Shown here: positions 8,829 to 20,015 of the stretch, piece after piece
Layout of the letters: each line of letters begins with the position of its first letter
Numbering within the stretch: the stretch's first letter is position 1
Made by a program: the position numbers and the translations under genes
Notes under the pieces: generated by a model
The model's database searches: none
What the model was told of the DNA's origin: nothing
The model's input: the letters and a program-made list of their open reading frames with translations, nothing else
DNA from: Candidatus Kapaibacterium thiocyanatum
Lineage (GTDB): Bacteria; Bacteroidota; Ignavibacteria; Kapaibacteriales; Kapaibacteriaceae
DNA length: 64,000 nt
Assembly: GCA_001899175.1 (NCBI GenBank)
Contig: MKVH01000025.1
Coordinates: 62,001-126,000 of the forward strand
Direction of reading: 5' to 3'

Positions 8829-9763
8829 TCATTACACGATTCGACGAGGCCATCCCGTTCGACGCCGCCACGGCTCTCACCGTCGGCACGTTCGACGGCG
8901 TTCATTGCGGGCATCGCGGCATCATCGACAGGATGAAGGCCACGGCATCGGCCGAACATGAACGTACGGTGGTGGTGACGTTCGATCCGCATCCGCAGAT
9001 CGTTCTTGCAAAACCCGATCGCGAACCGGTCCGGCTGCTGACGTCCATCGACGAACGCTGTGCCCTGCTCGCGGACCTCGGCGTGGACATGACGGTCGTG
9101 ATTCCATTCACGCGCGAGTTCGCTTCCACACCTCCCGATGTCTTCATTCGCGATCACATCGCAGGACGTATCGGCGTACGGCATTTCTTCATAGGTCACG
9201 ATCACATGTTCGGCAAGGATCGTGGTGGCAATGAAGAGCTGCTGCAACGTCTGGGCGACGAACTCGGCTTCGTCCTCGAACGCGTGGAACCGCTCTATTG
9301 CAATGGACAGGTAGTGAGCAGCACCAAGGTCCGCCAGGCACTGCAGGCCGGTGACGTGACGTCCGCGGCCGAAATGCTCGGGCGCCCGTATACGGTGACC
9401 GGTACGGTCGTGCGTGGTGACGGACGTGGTGCCAAGCTCGGGATTCCGACGGCGAACATCGAAACGCCGGATCCGTACAAGCTGCTGCCCGGAAACGGTG
9501 TCTATCTCGTGAGCAGCGAGATCGATGGCCGTACCGTATACGGCATGGCGAACATCGGGCGGCGCCCGACGTTCACCGACGGTTCGCGGACCACGCTCGA
9601 AGTCCATTACCTCGATCTCGACACGATGTTGTACGACCGCACGCTGACGGTGGCCTTCCGCCACTTCATCCGCGCGGAACAGAAATTTCCGAGCCTCGAC
9701 ATGTTCCTCTCGCAGATTCGGGAGGACAGGTCGACGGCGTACGAACTTCTATCCAATGGTTGA
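8825..9763 (+). CDS. ribF: bifunctional riboflavin kinase/FAD synthetase RibF
   Basis: A 312-residue enzyme converting riboflavin to FMN and then FAD. The N-terminal adenylyltransferase domain has VGTFDGVHCGHRG (nucleotidyltransferase HxGH-type motif) and GHDHMFGKDRGG. The C-terminal riboflavin kinase domain has KLGIPTANI and YGMANIGRRPTF. It overlaps truB by four bases (ATGA), continuing the operon. Length is standard for the two-domain enzyme. Confidence 0.95.
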   Translation: MIITRFDEAIPFDAATALTVGTFDGVHCGHRGIIDRMKATASAEHERTVVVTFDPHPQIVLAKPDREPVRLLTSIDERCALLADLGVDMTVVIPFTREFASTPPDVFIRDHIAGRIGVRHFFIGHDHMFGKDRGGNEELLQRLGDELGFVLERVEPLYCNGQVVSSTKVRQALQAGDVTSAAEMLGRPYTVTGTVVRGDGRGAKLGIPTANIETPDPYKLLPGNGVYLVSSEIDGRTVYGMANIGRRPTFTDGSRTTLEVHYLDLDTMLYDRTLTVAFRHFIRAEQKFPSLDMFLSQIREDRSTAYELLSNG

Positions 9764-9805
9764 AAACCTAACCCGTAATCCATAATCCAAACCACAGGAG
9801 TACCT

Positions 9806-10072
9806 ATGATCTCCAAGGAACGTATCGCAGAGATCGTGCAGCAGCACGGTGGCAGTGCGAGCAACACCGGCAAGCCGGAAGTCCAGATCGCTCTCCTCAC
9901 CGAGAAGATCAACACGCTGTCGTCGCACTTCGACATGCACAAGAAGGATCACCACGGCCGCCGTGGCCTGATCATGATGGTCAGCAAGCGCAAGAATCTG
10001 CTGGCCTATCTCGCCAAGACGGATATCCAGCGGTATCGCGACGTCGTCGCAGCCCTGAATCTGCGGAAGTAA
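9806..10072 (+). CDS. rpsO: 30S ribosomal protein S15
   Basis: An 88-residue S15, which binds 16S rRNA early in 30S platform assembly. The sequence is full length and conserved: [29 protein letters not shown] and LVSKR-type [12 protein letters not shown] are visible. A purine-rich CACAGGAG precedes the ATG. It follows ribF by 42 bases and is closed by a strong hairpin, so it may be read both with the upstream operon and on its own. Confidence 0.98.
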   Translation: MISKERIAEIVQQHGGSASNTGKPEVQIALLTEKINTLSSHFDMHKKDHHGRRGLIMMVSKRKNLLAYLAKTDIQRYRDVVAALNLRK

Positions 10073-10081
10073 TCCAAGCGT

Positions 10082-10112
10082 AACGACGGCGCCGCGTGCG
10101 CCGTCGTTCGTT
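10082..10112 (+). terminator. hairpin terminator after rpsO
   Basis: An 11-bp perfect stem AACGACGGCGC/GCGCCGTCGTT (10082-10092 with 10098-10108) and 5-base loop lie 10 bases after the rpsO stop. The tail CGTTTC is only weakly T-rich, so termination may be partial. Confidence 0.65.
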
Positions 10113-10154
10113 TCGGGACGTTCGGATCGTATCCACGCATCATGCCGAGTGTTG

Positions 10155-10203
10155 TGTCACTCTGAGCGAGACGTCGCACGACGCCGTCTGCCTCAGGGTG
10201 ACA
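10155..10203. repeat. REP-like imperfect palindrome upstream of pnp
   Basis: Arms TGTCACTCTGAG (10155-10166) and CTCAGGGTGACA (10192-10203) pair over 12 bases with one G-T. An inner AGACG/CGTCT stem lies between them. The sequence type (TGTCA..CTGAG arms) resembles small palindromic repeats scattered in many environmental genomes. It lies in the rpsO-pnp gap, where a structured RNA would also suit RNase or PNPase control. Only one copy was noticed in the window. Confidence 0.45.
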
Positions 10204-10283
10204 ATGCCGTACACGACACTTCGTACCGGACGTCCTTGGTGCATGATGCAGGCATCATTCAATTTTATCCCAAGGAACATGCG

Positions 10284-12644
<2,361 letters not shown>

Positions 12645-12672
12645 CGGAACAGGACATGATAATGAACGGCAA

Positions 12673-12695
12673 GGGGCTCCAAGGAGCCCCTTTTT
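12673..12695 (+). terminator. intrinsic terminator of pnp
   Basis: GGGGCTCC (12673-12680), AA, GGAGCCCC (12683-12690) and TTTTT (12691-12695) form a textbook terminator 28 bases past the pnp stop. Confidence 0.95.
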
Positions 12696-12742
12696 CGTAT
12701 TATTCGCGGCGTAATGCCGAGCCACTGAAGTACGTGAACGTA

Positions 12743-14857
12743 ATGCGATACACCTCTCTTCCTCTCGTTCTTCTCTTCATGACTACGATTACCAGGGCAC
12801 AGTTGCACCCGTTACCGGCATCTCCCCGCGAGGCACGGGTAGATACCATTCATGGTATCCCCATCGCCGATCCATATCGCTGGCTCGAGGACGATCACGA
12901 TCCGAAGGTCATGCAGTGGGTCGCCATGCAGCGGGAGCGCACGGAAACCTATCTCGCCACCATACCGTTCCGCGATGCGTTGCGTGCACGGCTGGCGCAG
13001 TTGTACGATTACACGAAGTTCTCGATGCCCAACCGGCACAAGGACCTGACCTTCTTCCGCAAGCAGACGGGCACGCAGAACCACTCCGTCCTCTATATGC
13101 AGAAGAAGGGCGGCGACCCCGTCGTGCTACTCGATCCGAACACGTGGTCGAAGGACGGTACGATCGGCCTCGACTCCTACGATGCGAGCGAGGACAACAG
13201 GTATCTTTCTTACATGCGTACGGAAGCGGGGTCGGACTGGCGTGAGATCCACGTCATGGACCTCCGTACGAAGAGATATCTGGGCGATGTGATCAAGTGG
13301 GTCAAGGCCAGTGGCGTCTCGTGGTGGAAGGATGGCTTCTACTACAGTCGTTACGACGCTCCCGTCGCCGGCACGTCGGAACTGTCCGGCGTCAACCGCG
13401 GCCAGAAGATCTACTATCATACCGTCGGTACGAAGCAGGAAGATGACAAGCTGGTTTACGAAGACCCGAACGAGCCCCTGCAGTTCAACGGTTGCTGGGT
13501 TCCGGAAGAGAGCAATCTGCTATTGCGTTGGGCCAGCAAGGGCAGCGAACGCGGATCCCGCATCTTCGTGCGCCATGTGGACAGGCCGCAGGAAGCCTGG
13601 CACACGCTCTTTTCCTCGACCGACGACCAGCTGGACATCGTGGGCGTGCATCGCGACGTGGTCTACGGTGCCACGACGCAAGGGGCGCCTCGCGGACGTA
13701 TCGTGCGGTTCACCGGACCGCTCGACGCACTGAAGATGGAAACCGTCGTCGAACAGGGAGAGCATCCCATCGTCGGCATAGGAATGGCCGGTGGCAAGCT
13801 CTTCGTCATTCGCATGATCGACGTCCATCATGAAGTGACGATCTACGACCTGAACGGCAAGCGGACCGGCACCGTGACGTTGCCCGGGCTGGGCACGGTA
13901 GGTGGTTTCGGCGGCAGGCATGACGATACGACCATCTATTATTCGTATACGTCCTACACCTATCCAACGACGACGTTCGAGTACGATCTGCGTACGGGAA
14001 CGTCGAAGGTGTGGAAGAAGGCCGAGGCACAATTCGATCCCGGACAGTTCACGGCGCGACAGGTCTTCGTCACGAGCAAGGACGGCACGCGTGTGCCCAT
14101 GTTCCTGCTGCACCGCAAGGACTTCGTCGCCGACGGTACGGCTCCGACGGTCCTGTACGGATACGGCGGCTTCAACATCTCCCAGACGCCCGCCTTCAAT
14201 CCGTTGCTCGTCGCATGGCTGGAGCAGGGTGGCGTCTATGCCATCGCCAATCTGCGCGGTGGTGGCGAATACGGTGAGCCCTGGCACGATGCCGGTACGA
14301 AGCTGAAGAAACAGAACGTCTTCGACGATGCGATCGCCTGTGCGCAATGGCTGATCGATCAGCGTATCACCACCACGCCGCGGCTCGCCATCAACGGCAG
14401 GTCGAATGGGGGACTGCTCGTCGGTGCGCTGATGACGCAACGGCCCGATCTGTTCGGTGTGGCTGTGCCCGAAGTCGGTGTGCTCGACATGCTCCGATAC
14501 CACCTCTTCACGATCGGCTGGAACTGGGCGTCGGACTACGGTACGGTCGCCGACGAGAAGGAGTTCAAGGCCCTGCTGGCATATTCGCCGCTGCACAATC
14601 TCCGCCCGAACGTCGACTATCCCGCCACGATGGTGATGACGGCCGATCACGACGACCGTGTGGTGCCGGCACATTCGTTCAAGTTCGCTGCCATGCTGCA
14701 ACATGTCTATGCCGGGCAACGCCCGATGCTCATGCGCGTGGAAACGAAATCTGGTCATGGTGCCGTCAACGTCAGTACCATGCTCGATGGCATGGCCGAC
14801 AAATTCGCCTTCATGTGGCAGCAGATGGGATTCGTACCTCGATACCAGAACAGATAG
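12743..14857 (+). CDS. secreted prolyl oligopeptidase family serine peptidase (S9A)
   Basis: A 704-residue S9A peptidase that cleaves short proline-containing peptides. The ATG at 12743 opens a signal peptide (MRYTSLPLVLLFMTTITRAQ), which suggests periplasmic location. The frame is open upstream only through the pnp terminator. The beta-propeller region (about 80-430) starts after ADPYRWLEDDHDPKV. The alpha/beta-hydrolase domain carries the triad Ser554 (GRSNGG), Asp637 (HDDRV) and His672 (KSGHG), at nearly the same spacing as the well-studied mammalian enzyme. The adjoining membrane protein gene begins 7 bases after the stop. Confidence 0.95.
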   Translation: MRYTSLPLVLLFMTTITRAQLHPLPASPREARVDTIHGIPIADPYRWLEDDHDPKVMQWVAMQRERTETYLATIPFRDALRARLAQLYDYTKFSMPNRHKDLTFFRKQTGTQNHSVLYMQKKGGDPVVLLDPNTWSKDGTIGLDSYDASEDNRYLSYMRTEAGSDWREIHVMDLRTKRYLGDVIKWVKASGVSWWKDGFYYSRYDAPVAGTSELSGVNRGQKIYYHTVGTKQEDDKLVYEDPNEPLQFNGCWVPEESNLLLRWASKGSERGSRIFVRHVDRPQEAWHTLFSSTDDQLDIVGVHRDVVYGATTQGAPRGRIVRFTGPLDALKMETVVEQGEHPIVGIGMAGGKLFVIRMIDVHHEVTIYDLNGKRTGTVTLPGLGTVGGFGGRHDDTTIYYSYTSYTYPTTTFEYDLRTGTSKVWKKAEAQFDPGQFTARQVFVTSKDGTRVPMFLLHRKDFVADGTAPTVLYGYGGFNISQTPAFNPLLVAWLEQGGVYAIANLRGGGEYGEPWHDAGTKLKKQNVFDDAIACAQWLIDQRITTTPRLAINGRSNGGLLVGALMTQRPDLFGVAVPEVGVLDMLRYHLFTIGWNWASDYGTVADEKEFKALLAYSPLHNLRPNVDYPATMVMTADHDDRVVPAHSFKFAAMLQHVYAGQRPMLMRVETKSGHGAVNVSTMLDGMADKFAFMWQQMGFVPRYQNR

Positions 14858-14864
14858 ACCGTAC

Positions 14865-16028
14865 GTGCAACGTATCATCTCCATCGACGTCCTGCGTGGT
14901 CTGGTCATGGTCATCATGGCCCTGGATCACGCGCGGGATTACTTCCATCATGGAGCGATACTCGGACAGGATCCCATGGACCTGTCCACCACGACGCCCT
15001 GGCTCTATCTCACGCGCTGGATCACACATTTCTGCGCGCCGGTCTTCGTATTCCTGTCGGGCACGAGCGCCTATCTCATGGCACGACGTACGGATCCCGT
15101 GAAGGCATCGATCTTCCTCCTGACGCGCGGATTATGGCTGGTCGTTCTGGAACTGACCGTCATCTATTTCGGATGGACGTTCAGTCCGTACTGGCCGTCG
15201 GTGATGCTTACCGTGATATGGGCCATCGGTATCGGCTTCATCGTCCTCGGTCTCCTGATACGGCTTCCCACGCGATTCGTGGGCTTCCTGGGACTGCTGA
15301 TCGTCTTCGTCCACAATGCCTTCGACGGTATCGTCATCGACGATCCGGCGTGGTTCTCCGTCCTGTGGTCCATTCTCCACGTCAACGGGAGCTTCGAGCC
15401 GATAGCAGGGCACGTCGTCCTCGTTGGCTATCCCGTCCTGCCCTGGATCGGAATCATGCTGACAGGATATGCATGCGGAGGGTTGTGGAGCAAGGGCGTG
15501 ACGGCACAGGACAGGCAAGGTACGCTGGCACGCATGGGCATCACGGCCATCGGATTGTTCCTGCTGCTGCGCCTCATCAATCTGTACGGCGACTCGCATC
15601 ACTGGACGATGCATATCGATCCCGTCACGACGATGATGTCCTTCCTCGATACGACGAAGTACCCACCGTCACTGCTGTTCACGTGCATGACGCTCGGTCC
15701 GTCGCTGCTGCTGCTGTCATGGCTGGAATCGCATGACGTGCGCCGGAACTTCCTCGTCGTCTTCGGCCGCGTGCCACTCTTCTACTACATCCTTCACATC
15801 TACGTCCTGCATGCCGCAGCGTGGATTGCCGCACTGGCCATGGGCTATGGCTGGACGCAGTTCGACGTGGCGACGGGCTTCGGAGGAATTCCTTCCGGCT
15901 TCGGCTTCTCACTTCCGTGGGTCTACGTCATCTGGATATGCGTCGTGGCAGCCCTCTATCCACTCTGCCGATGGTACGACGGATACAGGATGGCGAACAG
16001 GCACAGGGCGTGGCTCCGATATCTCTAG
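14865..16028 (+). CDS. DUF1624/heparan-alpha-glucosaminide N-acetyltransferase-like membrane protein
   Basis: A 387-residue polytopic membrane protein starting at a GTG seven bases after the peptidase stop. The opening RIISIDVLRGLVMVIMALDH is the family hallmark (S-x-D-x-L-R-G with the following D-H), and FLSGTSAYL and FYYILHIYVLH are further family segments. About ten hydrophobic helices are visible. Relatives transfer acyl groups onto extracytoplasmic sugars, but bacterial substrates are mostly unknown. The tight spacing suggests co-transcription with the peptidase. The alternative upstream start lies inside the peptidase gene and is rejected. Confidence 0.8.
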   Translation: MQRIISIDVLRGLVMVIMALDHARDYFHHGAILGQDPMDLSTTTPWLYLTRWITHFCAPVFVFLSGTSAYLMARRTDPVKASIFLLTRGLWLVVLELTVIYFGWTFSPYWPSVMLTVIWAIGIGFIVLGLLIRLPTRFVGFLGLLIVFVHNAFDGIVIDDPAWFSVLWSILHVNGSFEPIAGHVVLVGYPVLPWIGIMLTGYACGGLWSKGVTAQDRQGTLARMGITAIGLFLLLRLINLYGDSHHWTMHIDPVTTMMSFLDTTKYPPSLLFTCMTLGPSLLLLSWLESHDVRRNFLVVFGRVPLFYYILHIYVLHAAAWIAALAMGYGWTQFDVATGFGGIPSGFGFSLPWVYVIWICVVAALYPLCRWYDGYRMANRHRAWLRYL

Positions 16029-16031
16029 ATA

Positions 16032-17366
16032 TCACCAGTCCTTCGTCGCCGTGACCACATGTCCGAAGGTATTCGTGATGGCGATGCGGAGGTGCGTCGT
16101 CGACGTCAGTGCCGACGGCACGGTATCGAGTGGAACGATGAAGCGTGATTCCATCCCCGACGGTGTGCGTACCAGCACGGCTGTGCTTGCATCGGCATTC
16201 AGGATCGTACGTTCACCCGCATCCGTCGTCAGATCGATACGCAATGCGCACAACGATGGAATATGATCCGTGAAGGAGACGACGAGGAAGGGGCGGTCTC
16301 CGATCCTGCATACTTCCGATCCCTTGTATTCCGCTTTCTCGTCGAGCGCGACGCGCTGGATCTCGAAGCTCTGACGCAGGTGTTCGACGTGGACGCTGCC
16401 CACGTTGACCGTTCTCGTGGCACGGCGGCGTACGGGATCGACCGTGAAATACTCGATGTTCATGATGTCCTGGCTTCTGGCGCTCACCACGCCGTCACCC
16501 GTCTCGAACAGTGCGGGCAGTCCACTGCCCACGGCGCCGATGGCCCGTCGCAGGATGTCCTGTATCCATCCCTCGCTCAGCTTCCGTGCCTCCGCGAACA
16601 TGTCGAGTTCACCGATCACGCTCACGTATTCGATGTCCATCGGATGGGCCAGCTTGCCGAGACGACGGAGATAGACGCCACCGTCTTCCGGACGTCGCAG
16701 GTCGCGCACGGCCGGTGCATCGTAGGGTACGTCGCCCTCCGTGCCCTGGAGCGTCGCGAGTGCGGCCCTGCATATCGGCGAAAGGACGACGTTGGAACTG
16801 TCCGCACAGGTCTTCATCATCGACTTCCACGTCCATACGCGTGCGAAGGGTGATCCCAGATGCGGCGTGCCTACGGTGATGAGGCGTTTGACGTGATGAT
16901 CGGAATAGCGCTTCGTGAGGTAGGAGCGTGCGGCCAGGCCGCCCATACTGTAGCCGATGAGGATGACGCGGTCGGCGCCCGTATGTGCCAGCACGTGGTC
17001 GATGCACGTCTCCAGCTCACGTCCCCATGCCCCGACGGAATCGTGCGGGTTGCGGAAGGAGACGACGTAGAAGTCGCCGTCGCCGCCGCCGGGAATGGAC
17101 GATTCCACCGCGCCGTTCACGACGCGCAGGACGCCGCCGAAGGACAGGCCGAGGTCCTTCGAGAAATATCGTGTGGCCGCTCCGTCCCATACGTCGGCCT
17201 TCTGCCCAAGTCCGTGCAACAACAGGATCGGATACGGTACCTTCATCGTCGTGACGGCGGCAGGTGGCGTATAGGGTCGCAGGGACGATATACGCATCGG
17301 CAACGACGCACAGGCGCCGAGCATCATGCCGCAGAGGACGATGCAGAGGAAGACAGGTCGGAACAT
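16032..17366 (-). CDS. putative lipoprotein, alpha/beta-hydrolase lipase-like
   Basis: A 444-residue protein with a lipoprotein signal (lipobox LGAC, Cys19). An alpha/beta-hydrolase core follows, with ILLLHGLGQKADVW and the nucleophile elbow GYSMGG (Ser140). TVGTPHLGSPFARV is typical of triacylglycerol lipases and PGAP1-like hydrolases. A C-terminal region beyond about residue 300 (FETGDGVVSARSQD onward) has no recognised domain. It would act at the outer membrane or in the periplasm on lipid or ester substrates. Its start overlaps the stop of the upstream CNNM/CorC gene by one base (TGATG), so it belongs to the recO-corC operon. Confidence 0.75.
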   Translation of the reverse strand: MFRPVFLCIVLCGMMLGACASLPMRISSLRPYTPPAAVTTMKVPYPILLLHGLGQKADVWDGAATRYFSKDLGLSFGGVLRVVNGAVESSIPGGGDGDFYVVSFRNPHDSVGAWGRELETCIDHVLAHTGADRVILIGYSMGGLAARSYLTKRYSDHHVKRLITVGTPHLGSPFARVWTWKSMMKTCADSSNVVLSPICRAALATLQGTEGDVPYDAPAVRDLRRPEDGGVYLRRLGKLAHPMDIEYVSVIGELDMFAEARKLSEGWIQDILRRAIGAVGSGLPALFETGDGVVSARSQDIMNIEYFTVDPVRRRATRTVNVGSVHVEHLRQSFEIQRVALDEKAEYKGSEVCRIGDRPFLVVSFTDHIPSLCALRIDLTTDAGERTILNADASTAVLVRTPSGMESRFIVPLDTVPSALTSTTHLRIAITNTFGHVVTATKDW

Positions 17367-18676
17367 CAGCCGTTCGATGAGAGGGATTGTTGCTGGAGTG
17401 TGAGCTTCACGCGCTCGACACGTCGGGGGGCGCTTTCGAGAATCGTACAGATATACGGTTCGAGGACTACCGTATCGCCCGGTACGGGAATCCTGCCGGC
17501 CCTGGCGTTGATCAGGCCGCCGATCGTTTCGTAGTCCTCGCTTTCGGGCAAGGGGAACGGCAGCACTTCGTTCGCTTCGGCGATGTGTACCGACGCGAGA
17601 AGTTCGAAGTCATTGGCCGTCGTCGACGAGAGGACGGGTGTTTCGTCGTCGTATTCGTCCTGGATGTTACCCACGAGCTCTTCGATGACGTCTTCCAGCG
17701 TGATCAGTCCAGCCGTGCCGCCGAATTCGTCGAGGACGATGGCCATGTGGACCTTGTGTATCTGCATGTCGCGCAGCAGCTTCTTGAGCTTCACGTCCTC
17801 CGACACGAAGTATGCCGGATGGAGGATGTCGTGGATGATGATGAGGTCCTTGTGATGCATCAGCGTCAGAAGGTCCTTCGCATAGACGATGCCCGTGATC
17901 TCGTCCACGCTGCCCTTGTAGACGGGCAGACGCGAATAGCCCTCTTCCATCACGTGGTCGAGCAGCTGATCGATCCGCATGGACATCTCGAGTCCGATGA
18001 TGCGCGACCGGGGGACCATGACCTGTCCGGCCGTCGTTTCCGTGAACTGGAAGACATTCTCGATCAGTTCCTGTTCGCTGAATTCCAGGGCGCCCTGCTT
18101 GGAGCTCTCCTGTATCAGGTAGCGCAGTTCCTCGGGGGAATGCACTTCATGTTCGCCAACGGGTTCGATGCCGATCATGCGCAGGAGCAGGTTGGCCGAT
18201 TCGTTCAGCGACCAGATCACCGGCTTGAAGACGATGTAGAAGATGCGCATCGGCAGAGCCACGGCCATCGTGACCTGTTCCGCGCGCCGGATGGCGAGGG
18301 ATTTCGGCGCCATCTCGCCGAGGACGATGTGCAGTACCGTGATCGTGACGAACGCTATCGAAGCCGACACCGTGTGAAGTAGCGCCGGTGAGGGATGCCA
18401 GCCCAGCAGGCCGGCGATGTCGCTGATGATGCTGGACACCACGCTTTCGCCGATCCATCCCAGGCCGAGCGATGCCAGCGTGATGCCGAGCTGCGAGGCG
18501 GACAGATACGTGTCCATGTGCGACAGCAGATGTCGCGCCATGGTGGCCAGCAGGTTACCTTCGCGGGCCTTGAGTTCGATCTGCGAGGCACGGACCTTCA
18601 CGATGGCGAACTCGGCCGCCACGAAGAATCCGTTGAGGAGGACGAAGAACAGGGTTAACGCAATATTTCCGAGCAT
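17366..18676 (-). CDS. hemolysin/CorC-CNNM family transport protein
   Basis: A 436-residue protein. An N-terminal DUF21/CNNM membrane domain (about 1-180, opening NIALTLFFVLLNGFFVAAEFA) is followed by two CBS domains. A C-terminal CorC_HlyC domain follows the GLITLEDVIEELVGNIQDEYD segment. Such proteins are linked to magnesium or cobalt efflux, and the name hemolysin is historical. It lies between recO (27-base gap) and the lipase gene (one-base overlap) in a minus-strand operon. Confidence 0.9.
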   Translation of the reverse strand: MLGNIALTLFFVLLNGFFVAAEFAIVKVRASQIELKAREGNLLATMARHLLSHMDTYLSASQLGITLASLGLGWIGESVVSSIISDIAGLLGWHPSPALLHTVSASIAFVTITVLHIVLGEMAPKSLAIRRAEQVTMAVALPMRIFYIVFKPVIWSLNESANLLLRMIGIEPVGEHEVHSPEELRYLIQESSKQGALEFSEQELIENVFQFTETTAGQVMVPRSRIIGLEMSMRIDQLLDHVMEEGYSRLPVYKGSVDEITGIVYAKDLLTLMHHKDLIIIHDILHPAYFVSEDVKLKKLLRDMQIHKVHMAIVLDEFGGTAGLITLEDVIEELVGNIQDEYDDETPVLSSTTANDFELLASVHIAEANEVLPFPLPESEDYETIGGLINARAGRIPVPGDTVVLEPYICTILESAPRRVERVKLTLQQQSLSSNG

Positions 18677-18703
18677 GACGCAATATAGGATGTCGGGAAG
18701 GAC

Positions 18704-19423
18704 TCACTTCATGACGTCGTAGGTACGGCCGCTGACGCGCTTGTCCAGGTGATGTGAAAAGTAGAGGGAGAGGAAACTCTCGAGCTCCAGGCGATCGGCC
18801 GGAGACACCGTGGTAGAAATGGCCGATGCATCTCCGAGGCATGAGTGCAGGATGCCGTAGGCCGCGTTCGACATGCGGATCACGCCTCCCGTTCCTGCCA
18901 GCGTTTCCGGGCGGAGCATACCGTTGCCCATATCCACGGCCACGGCCGGATTCGGTGGCGGCGGACCGCAGTCCGGCACTCCGAAGCCCATCACGTCGGC
19001 CAGCCTCAGGCGGATCGCCAAGCCGGTGGCATAGGGATCGTGGGTGTCTTCCACGGCATTCAGACCATCGCACAGAAGGTCGAAGACGGCATCGTTCCGT
19101 TCTTCGTCGGCCTGGGTGCGCAGGAGCAGTTCGCAGACGGCCAGGGCCGTCTGGAGATGGTCGTAGGAATCGCGTATCCGGCGGCGCGGTGTGATCGATT
19201 CGGCTGCCGAAACGGTGTGGAGGTCGCGTCCACGTTTGAAGTACAGCGTCACACGCGCATGCCCCAGCGGCTCGAGGGCGCTGCCGAACGGACTCGACGG
19301 TTTGCGGACGCCCTTGGCCACGACGGAGATCTTGCCGTGATCCCTGGTGTAGAGCACCACGATACGGCTCGTATCCCCGAATTTCCGGGAATGGAGAACG
19401 ATGGCTTCGGTGGACAGCAGCAT
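18704..19423 (-). CDS. recO: DNA repair protein RecO
   Basis: A 239-residue RecO. It loads RecA onto SSB-coated DNA with RecR and anneals single strands. The N-terminal OB fold opens LLSTEAIVLHSRKFGDTSRIVVLYT and includes KISVVAKGVRKPSS. The helical C-terminal part follows; the four-cysteine zinc motif found in some RecO proteins is not apparent. The ATG at 19423 is used; a TTG two codons earlier is the only extension. The gene starts 57 bases from the divergent tRNA gene, so the two promoters share a short region. Confidence 0.9.
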   Translation of the reverse strand: MLLSTEAIVLHSRKFGDTSRIVVLYTRDHGKISVVAKGVRKPSSPFGSALEPLGHARVTLYFKRGRDLHTVSAAESITPRRRIRDSYDHLQTALAVCELLLRTQADEERNDAVFDLLCDGLNAVEDTHDPYATGLAIRLRLADVMGFGVPDCGPPPPNPAVAVDMGNGMLRPETLAGTGGVIRMSNAAYGILHSCLGDASAISTTVSPADRLELESFLSLYFSHHLDKRVSGRTYDVMK

Positions 19424-19438
19424 GGACAAAGTTATCGC

Positions 19439-19470
19439 TTTGCATATTTCCGGAACCTGTGTTATTTTTG
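19439..19470 (+). promoter_or_regulatory. Bacteroidota-type promoter of tRNA-Asn
   Basis: TTTG at 19439-19442, a 20-nt spacer and TATTTTTG at 19463-19470 match TTTG-N19-21-TAnnTTTG perfectly. The tRNA begins 10 bases later, at the expected distance. This is the cleanest promoter in the window. Confidence 0.85.
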
Positions 19471-19479
19471 TAGCCCAAT

Positions 19480-19553
19480 TCCGAAGTAGCTCAGCTGGTT
19501 AGAGCATCTGACTGTTAATCAGAGGGTCCGGGGTTCAAGTCCCTGCTTCGGAG
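19480..19553 (+). tRNA. tRNA-Asn (anticodon GTT)
   Basis: A 74-nt cloverleaf. The acceptor stem TCCGAAG pairs with CTTCGGA. The D arm is AGCTCAGCTGGTTAGAGC. The anticodon stem TCTGA/TCAGA encloses loop CTGTTAA with anticodon GTT. The T arm is CGGGGTTCAAGTCCCTG. The discriminator is G, and the 3' CCA is not fully encoded (GCA follows), so it would be added after transcription. Confidence 0.97.
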
Positions 19554-19563
19554 CAAAGAATAC

Positions 19564-19605
19564 AACGCCGAAACCAAGCATTCATGCGGGTTTCGGCGTT
19601 CTTCG
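19564..19605 (+). terminator. intrinsic terminator of tRNA-Asn
   Basis: A perfect 12-bp stem AACGCCGAAACC (19564-19575) / GGTTTCGGCGTT (19589-19600) with a 13-base loop is followed by CTTCG and TTTC. It sits 11 bases after the tRNA. Confidence 0.85.
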
Positions 19606-20015
19606 TTTCGGCCCGTGCCCCACGTTCCGCACTACCACACGCCTCGTGGACCCTCTGACGAATCAGACGAGTCAAACTCCCTGATTTCATGCCGCTTTCA
19701 TCAGTATCCATGCGGGTTCACGCGATTCCGCCGCTGCTCCTCTTGGGCTTCCCGCTCGGTTCCTCGCCTGTGCAAAAACGGAGTACGGATGGAGAGCAGA
19801 TTCGGAATTGGGATCCGAACATTCGAACGGGAAACAAAAAGGCCCTCTCGAAATGAGAAGGCCTCCCGTGTATAGGCTTGCTGTGCATGGATCTGCGTTG
19901 CGTAGCGCTGCATCGCTGCGCAGTGTCATGTTCCGCCTTGCTGAACAAACCGATCCATCCGAATACGTTGTTCCTGAACCGGAATGCTTCATACCAGAGA
20001 GTGCATAGCCGACCA
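19606..20015. other. intergenic region with no gene seen
   Basis: About 410 bases lie between the tRNA terminator and the end of the efflux operon. Apart from the minus-strand terminator at 19836-19864 nothing is recognisable. Open frames here have biased, low-complexity translations and no ribosome binding sites. Confidence 0.5.
19836..19864 (-). terminator. intrinsic terminator of the type I secretion operon
   Basis: Read on the minus strand, AGGCCTTCTC, loop ATTTC, GAGAGGGCCT and TTTTTG form a 10-bp stem with one G-U pair plus a U tract. The pair is complete only as minus-strand RNA, and the U tract is on that side. It lies about 150 bases after the stop of the TolC-like gene. Confidence 0.85.
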
